In this document: piece by piece, positions 43,469 through 49,150 of the stretch
Numbering within the stretch: position 1 is the stretch's first letter
Layout: each line of letters opens with the position of its first letter
Assembly (NCBI GenBank): GCA_027604005.1
Contig: JADGJT010000030.1
Location: 1-49,150, forward strand
Length of the DNA stretch: 49,150 nucleotides
Origin: Dinochytrium kinnereticum
Taxonomy: Eukaryota; Chytridiomycota; Chytridiomycetes; Chytridiales; Chytridiaceae
Reading direction: 5' to 3'
The notes under the pieces: model-generated
The model's database searches: none
Told to the model about the DNA's origin: nothing
The model's input: only the letters and a program-made list of their open reading frames with translations
Translations under genes and position numbers: made by a program

Positions 43469-45849
43469 ATGTCCCACCCCCTCCTCCAAACCCCCCTCAC
43501 AGGGCCATGCGACCCCTCCTCCTCCTCCTCCCTCTCGGAAACCTGCCCGCGCCCCCTTTCATCACCAACCGCCTCTTTCACCGCAGTTCCACCGGAGTTG
43601 GTGACGCCGGTTGCAGAGAACACGGGGTGTGGTTCAATTGTGGAGATGGTGTCTGCGATGTGTCGTGGTGGGGTTTGCTTTGAGGGAGGGAGGGTTCTTT
43701 GTAGGAGGAGTTGTGAGATGGCTTTAGTGGAGGTGGTGGCGGGGTTGGGGCTTTTGGGGGGGGAGTGTGGGGGAGAGGAGGGGGGTTTGGGGGTTGTTGA
43801 GAGGGTTTGTGGGGGGTTGCCGGAGGTTGGGTGTGTTGAGGAGGTGGAGGTTGGAACGTGTGGTGAGTTGATGTCGGGGTTGTTTTGTTTTTTTGTTTTT
43901 TGTTTGTCGTTATGTTTATTTTTTTTTATTTGAGTTGTTTTGTGGGAGTGATGGAGTTGGTGATGATGTTGGTGATTTTTTGGTTTTGATTGCGGTTGGG
44001 GATTATGGGGGTGGTCATTTTTCTCTCTCCACCTTCTTCTTCTTTAAAAAAAAAGTGTTTCCTTTTCCTTTCTTTCTTTCTTTTTCAACGGAACGATGCC
44101 TAACCACATCACCGTCACCCCTTTCCCAACCTCACTAACCCAACCCACCCCACCCCTCCACCAGAATCCACCCTCGAACCCCAAAACCAATCCCACTGTT
44201 CACCCCCCAACCCCTGCTGCCCCCCACAAGACATCCCAAACCCCTCCACCTGGACCCCACCAAAATCCATCACGCAAGAACCAACCCCCACCTCATCTCC
44301 CTTATTCCAAACCGCCGCGTCAACAAAAGGGGGTGAGGAGACTGCCCCCTCGGTCCTCATCATCGCGGTCGTCTCGTCCGTCGGCGTCGTCATCGTTGTC
44401 GGGGTCATCTTGTGGCGTTTTTTGAGGAGGGGTGGGGGGTGGCGGGGGGGGGGGAAGGGTGAGGTGGAGGGTGTGGTGGAACGCGGGGGTGAGGAGGGTC
44501 GTGGTGTGGATTTGGAACGTGGGGGTGAGGAGGGTCGTTGGGAGGGTGGTGGTCGTGGTGAGGACTTGGAGCGGGGGGTGGATGATGACAACGTGGAGGT
44601 TGGGAAGGGTAGTTGCGAAATTTTGGAGACAGAGGATCAGGCTGTGAGAGGGGTGACGGCAGGTGATGGGAAGGATGTGGAGGAGGGTGATTGTGAAAGG
44701 ACGACAACGGATGCAGTGATGGTTGATTCAGATTTGGATAAATTGATGGCGAGCTCTGCAGATCGATCCATCACGTCCTCGAGTCAATCGATACCTCCTC
44801 CTCCCCACTCCACCAACCCGAACACGCCTCCACCCTCATCAGCAAACGACGCGACCCCCACGGGAAAGATTCGAGCGGCAACCACAAGCGCCACGCAAAC
44901 CCCCTCCATCACCACCACCACCAGGTCCCCCACAACCCCATCTACCACAAGAACCGCACCCAACTCACAACGCAGCCCAACCTCCCCAACGCTCCCCCGC
45001 AGAATCAGCAGTTTGGGCGGTAGTGGTGGTGGTGGTCTCATCATGATCGGTGATGCGGCAGCAGCGGCAGAACCAGCCCCGGAAATGATGATGACGCTGG
45101 GGAGGGGTGAACGAGGGCAGTCGGTTTCGAGGACGGCGAGACGATTCTCCACTGGATCGTTCACGTTGCCGAACGCTTTGAGGTTCCGGGATGTCGCTGT
45201 CAGTGGGACAACGACGAGGGGGGTGGAGGAGACGCTTGAGGGATGGATGAGAAGCGTTGGCGATTGTGACGGATCGCGTGAACCGCTCGGAAAGCCGAGC
45301 CGTGAGAGCAGCAGCGTTGAGCGGGGCACTTGTGAAGGCGGGTTGAGATCGCGATGCCCCTCTGTCCCCGCTCGTGGTCGACAGCGAAGTCAAAGCGTTG
45401 ACAGCGCTCACGCGTGCATGGTGGTTCAGTCACAGGATGGAGTGCGACGGTCACCATCGGTGAGGTCAAGGTTCTCCAGCTGGTCGGGCGTGAAGAGGTT
45501 TTGTGGTGGTGAGGATGAGCTGCCGTACGTGTTTGAGGCAGTTGTTGTGGCAGGGATGCCGACGTTCCATCTTGCGATAGTGATGGAGGGGTTTGAGGGC
45601 GTTGAGGCTGATGAGATGAGTCTGAGGGCGGGGGATGTTGTTCAGGTCCACAAGCTCTTTGAAGATGGTGAGAGTAAACATTCATTAGAGGATTTCCAAA
45701 GCCGTGTTTATCATTGCGATTATCTATTTTCTGTGATAACTAACAAGATTTAATTGATTGAATTCAACTGAACAGGCTGGGCATTTGGAGTCAACCGCAG
45801 CACACGAGCGCAAGGAATGTTCCCAGTGGTGACTCTGGCCACATTATGA
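43469..45849 (+). CDS. Single-pass membrane protein with Cys-rich N-terminus and C-terminal SH3 domain
   Basis: Exons 43469-43862, 44165-45667, 45776-45849 keep phase; 656 residues. Residues 1-190 carry many cysteines (GPCDPSS, SETCPRP, TGCGSIV, AMCRGGVC, RVLCRRSCEM, NPCCPPQ), suggesting an extracellular disulfide domain. TM at about 195-215 (VLIIAVVSSVGVVIVVGVILW) is followed by RRGGG. A long acidic then Ser-rich linker leads to a C-terminal SH3 domain from about 590: ADEMSLRAGDVVQVHKLFEDGWAFG, NRSTRAQGMFP, with the ALYDY segment diverged. Fungal membrane-SH3 proteins (Sho1-like in layout, though Sho1 has four TMs) couple the surface to kinase or actin modules by binding PxxP motifs. No signal peptide is visible at the chosen Met, so an upstream exon may be missing. 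Confidence 0.75.
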
Positions 45850-46600
45850 ATCTTCAAGTTATTATTTACTATTATTATTATTATTCTTATCATTATCATT
45901 ATTACTTTATGTAAATATTCACTTTTGAGGTATCTTCTCCTTTTCTCTTGGGAGCTGCATCTTTGAGAATTCCCATGGATTTTACAATAGATATTAAGAA
46001 ATATTAAAGGTGAAAGAATCAAAAGTGGTTTTTAGTATTATTTCATGTGCAAAAATCATTCCTTCAGGTCACGTGCTGAGGGGGGGGTGTGTTGAGTGAC
46101 ATCATGAGTGAGTTGAGTGAGTTGAATGAGTGAGTGAGTGACTGTTATTATTATGGGAACTTGCTTTGTGTACCTTCAGGACCTTCAGTTTGCTGGGCAT
46201 CAGGTGAGCACACGGTTACGTCCATGTGTTACACGAGAGAATACAATTTAATTCTAATTAATAAAAATTATTATTTATTATTTATTATTATTTGAGACTT
46301 ATTATTATTTATTATTATCCTTGCCTTTGCTCTCTCTCTCTCTCTCACCTCACTCACTCATTCACTCATTCAACACTTTTAATTATTAATAATAATATTA
46401 GATATTAAATACCTGATCTTTATCACCTCACACTTCTGACCTCACACTTCCTCTTCTTCTTCTTCTTCTTATTATTATTATTATTGTTATTATTACACTT
46501 TATCCATCCATCTCACACCTTTACCTCACACCTTTACCTCACACCTTTACCTCACACCTTTACCTCACACCTTTACCTCACACTTCTCTCTCTCCTTCTC
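45850..46600. other. Intergenic and leader, AT-rich with simple repeats
   Basis: Contains a GAGTGAGTT cluster (46100-46142), TTATTA runs (46260-46320, 46470-46490), CTCTCT (46330-46345) and a 13-base tandem repeat (listed separately). No gene was seen. Confidence 0.5.
46512..46576 (+). repeat. 13-base tandem repeat, five copies
   Basis: CTCACACCTTTAC is repeated five times without change, ending 24 bases before the chosen start codon of the last gene. If translated from an upstream ATG at 46484 it would code SHLYLTPLPHTFT-type repeats, but this looks like a leader sequence. Confidence 0.95.
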
Positions 46601-49134
46601 ATGCCACAACAACAACATGAGCATCAGCACCATCAGCACCATCAGCAACATCCTCATCCTCATCAGACGGTCTTCATGCCTCCACCATCCGATGCCCTCA
46701 AGGAAAAGATGCTCCTCCTCGCTGCCGCTTCTGCCCCACCCAGGCATGCCGCCATCACCACCACCGATCACACTCAGGTATGCTATTCCGTTCAACTCCA
46801 CTTTATCCCTCTCACCCTCTCTCATCTCATTCTCACCCTCTCTCATCTCATTCTCACAATGCAGCTCGACTCGGTGATGAACCGCATCTCGGCAACCCAG
46901 CTGCAGCTCGCCTCAATGATGGAGGACCTCAAGATGGTCGCAAGAACAGTCGCCGCCGCCGGCCAGACCCCCCCAACCGACAACGACGGCACCACCCTCA
47001 ACGGGACAATCGTGAGCAGCAGCAGCAGCGGTCTACAACCGCCAACCCCCCGCCGGCGGAGGCGAGATGTTGTCCATGCTCATGACACCGACCTTTACCC
47101 CTCTCCCGTGTCCCACCACAATCACCACAGAGCCTCCATCCATCTCCCAACCCCACCTCCATCCATCCATCCACACCGACACCGTCCTCACGCCACGGAC
47201 GACCTCGACCACCACCACCACCACCTTCGACGTCTCTCCATCTCCTCCTTGTCCTCCTCAAGACCACCATCGTCGGCGGGGGGGCATGTGGGTGGGAATG
47301 TGTTTGTTGATCCAGATGATGACGTGAAGATGAGTCCAACCGGGGTCGTCTCGCCTTCCGTCATTGCTTCATGGCACTCACGAGGGGCTTGGACGCCGCC
47401 TCCTCCTTTTGTTGACGAGGATGATGCGTACAAAGAGGAGGAGGAGATGGTTGTGGAGGGGCACGAGGAGGACAAACATGCCCTCCTTAGTGCGAGGAGC
47501 TCGGGAAGAGGGGAGCGATCCCTCTCTCGCTCCTTGAGCTCTGCGAGCTCTCACCAGACCAGCAAGGCTGGACATTCACGTCGATTGAACAAGCCTCCAA
47601 GCGACCATTTCTCCTCCTCGTCCTCCTCCTCCTCCACCCGCTCGACCTCGTTATCCTCAACCCGCCGTCACCGCGTTCGACCCGTCACGACCACAGACGA
47701 CGAGGATGACGATGACTCGATGATACGAGGCTGGAACCTCCCCCATGACCACCACGCTCATCCCGTCCACCTCGTTTCTCCCAACCCCCGACGACGCCGG
47801 GGGATCGTGAAGCCCTCCCCGCGGGCATCCAACAAACCCCACCCGCACGCCGTTATGACGCTTGACAAGGATGGAGCAGGAGAGCTGAAACCTGCGGAGG
47901 AGGAGGAGGATGGGCCAGAGGACGACATGTTTGAGAGATCGTTTGATAAGATGTCGTTGATGGTTGAGAGCTTGATCTTGGAGGCGAGGATGGCTGTTGA
48001 GACCCCTGCGCCTGTTTTGAACCTCAGCAGCAGCAGCAGCAGCGGTAGCGATGAGGAGGAGGAGGAGGAGAGGCGCAGGAGAACCGAGGTCAAGCGATCC
48101 GACTCGTCACGGGGTTGGATCATTGATGCGTCTCGTGATCCTGGGGGTGATGAGCAACATCACCGTCCACTCAACACGTCGACGACGCACCGTGACCCAA
48201 CGCGCAGGCCCGACGCCAACGACCATCCCCGTCCCCTCACCACGACGCACACGCACCGTGACCCAACGCGCAGGCTTCCCCTCATCGACAACGCCCCCCT
48301 CACCCTCCGCCATGGCCGCCACACCACACCTCCCCCCGCGGCTTCCCGCCGCGCAAGGAAACCCAACAACCGCGGTCACATCCGCCCTCTCGTCATTGAC
48401 GTTCACGACCGCGATTTCCGGATCGACGCGAGCTTTTCATCGTCTCCCGGACTTGTCACGCAGGGTGGTGAGGGGTGGATCACGTCGTCGCCTTACTGCT
48501 TGCCGCTGGGGGTGTGGGAGGAGGGGGAGGGGAGGGGTGGACCTGTTATTGAGGAGGTTGAGGAGGTGCGGGAGGGAGAGGGGGAAGGGGAGGCGGAGAG
48601 GGGGGTTGGGGGGGTGAGGCCTTTGGAGGTTGGTGTTGTGGGGGATGTGGGGGTTTCGTCGGCTGTGAGTGTGATTTCTCTACGTCTCTTTTTTTTTTTT
48701 TCCTTCTTCTTCTTTCTCTCTCCCACCTTACCTTACCCGACCCCACTCACCAGCCTATCAACTTGAACACTCGTTTTCTTTCCTATTTTTCCAACTGTCC
48801 CTCCCCTTTCCCTCTTCTCCCGCCCCGAACCCCCCCTCCCCCTCCCCCATAAAAAAAGAAACCAATCTAATCCTTTTCTTTCATTCTTTCACACGCCACT
48901 TTAATAATTCTTCTTTTTTTGCCTTGGTTGCAAAAGACGTCTGCAATGGTTCTCGTCAACCTCCAGGTCTCGCTCCTGTTCATCATGGCCACATCTGCCT
49001 GGACCATCGCCAGGAACGCGTTTGGTGGGGTTGGGTCGCCTGTTTCATCTTCGTCTGGACGGTCGTGGTTTGGGAGTGGGGGTGGGGGTGGGGAGGATGG
49101 GAAGGATAAGAAGGTGGGAAGGAGGAGGGGGTGA
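46601..49134 (+). CDS. Unknown Ser/His-rich protein with C-terminal membrane segment
   Basis: Exons 46601-46777, 46865-48664, 48937-49134; in phase, about 724 residues if the TGA at 49132-49134 is used. A GTGGGA just before (49113) could be a donor, so the end may lie beyond the window. The N-terminus is His/Gln-rich (HEHQHHQHHQQHPHP). Residues ~60-90 form a helix (LDSVMNRISATQLQLASMME, then DLKMVARTV). The middle is disordered, with His-, Ser- and acidic runs and a short helix near 450 (MFERSFDKMSLMVESLILEARM). The last exon has a hydrophobic segment (VLVNLQVSLLFIMATSAWTI, about 665-684) and a Gly/Lys tail, which would make it close to tail-anchored. No family recognised. The 87-base first intron is open in frame. 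Confidence 0.55.
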
Positions 49135-49150
49135 GGGTGGAGTTGGGGGG

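Noticed and set aside
1..49150. tRNA, rRNA, CRISPR or transposase genes
   Set aside because: I looked for T-loop (GGTTCGA-type) motifs, spaced direct repeats and transposase or reverse-transcriptase motifs and saw none that held up; a covariance-model scan would be decisive.

Overview
The window looks like nuclear DNA of a zoosporic (flagellated, chytrid-like) fungus. The genes carry many spliceosomal introns, most starting GTGAGT, GTAAGT or GTGGGT and ending in CAG, TAG or AAG, so prokaryotic gene rules do not apply. A clear CCDC146 orthologue, a centriole/axoneme coiled-coil protein, points to an organism that builds a cilium. The low-complexity secreted, SH3, PH and S41-protease proteins are fungus-like. 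Taxon assignment is inference. I rebuilt exons by hand from reading frames, splice sites and phase. Except in the prominin gene, every multi-exon model I give with a protein length keeps frame from start to stop.

Layout. 1-187: end of a hot-dog thioesterase-like gene (+). 867-6865: ten or more exons for a prominin-family pentaspan membrane protein (+). 7399-10922: ankyrin protein with a PP1-docking RVTF motif (+). 11212-15319: CCDC146 (+, 14 exons). 15462-15929: possible small gene (-). 16194-20710: very large divergent Ras-like GTPase (+). 21606-22714: secreted, probably GPI-anchored Cys protein (-), divergent from 23379-26149, a membrane-anchored S41 peptidase (+). 26150-28520: gene-poor DNA with a degenerate tandem duplication. 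28521-29819: tetraspan MARVEL-like protein (-). 30541-32887: NTF2-like domain fused to Jupiter/HN1-type motifs (-). 33755-35187: LisH-WD40 protein (+). 35290-36528: short-chain dehydrogenase (-). 37221-39077: PH-domain protein (+). 39850-42767: leucine-dehydrogenase-like enzyme in 11 exons (+). 43115-43432: small two-exon gene (-) whose intron is a minisatellite. 43469-45849: single-pass membrane protein with Cys-rich N-terminus and C-terminal SH3 (+). 46601-49134: unknown protein with a C-terminal hydrophobic anchor (+).

How they fit together. The genes do not form one pathway. Prominin (membrane protrusions, cilia), CCDC146 (centriole/axoneme) and the Jupiter-like protein (microtubules) are compatible with cell-shape and flagellum biology, but shared location proves nothing about shared function. 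The most unusual items are the fungal prominin with a repeated RQDS basophilic-kinase-like tail, the 1,474-residue Ras-like protein with broken G3/G4 motifs, the NTF2-Jupiter fusion whose last motif sits in a 46-base exon, and a strong alternation of G/T-rich and A/C-rich blocks that ignores exon boundaries.
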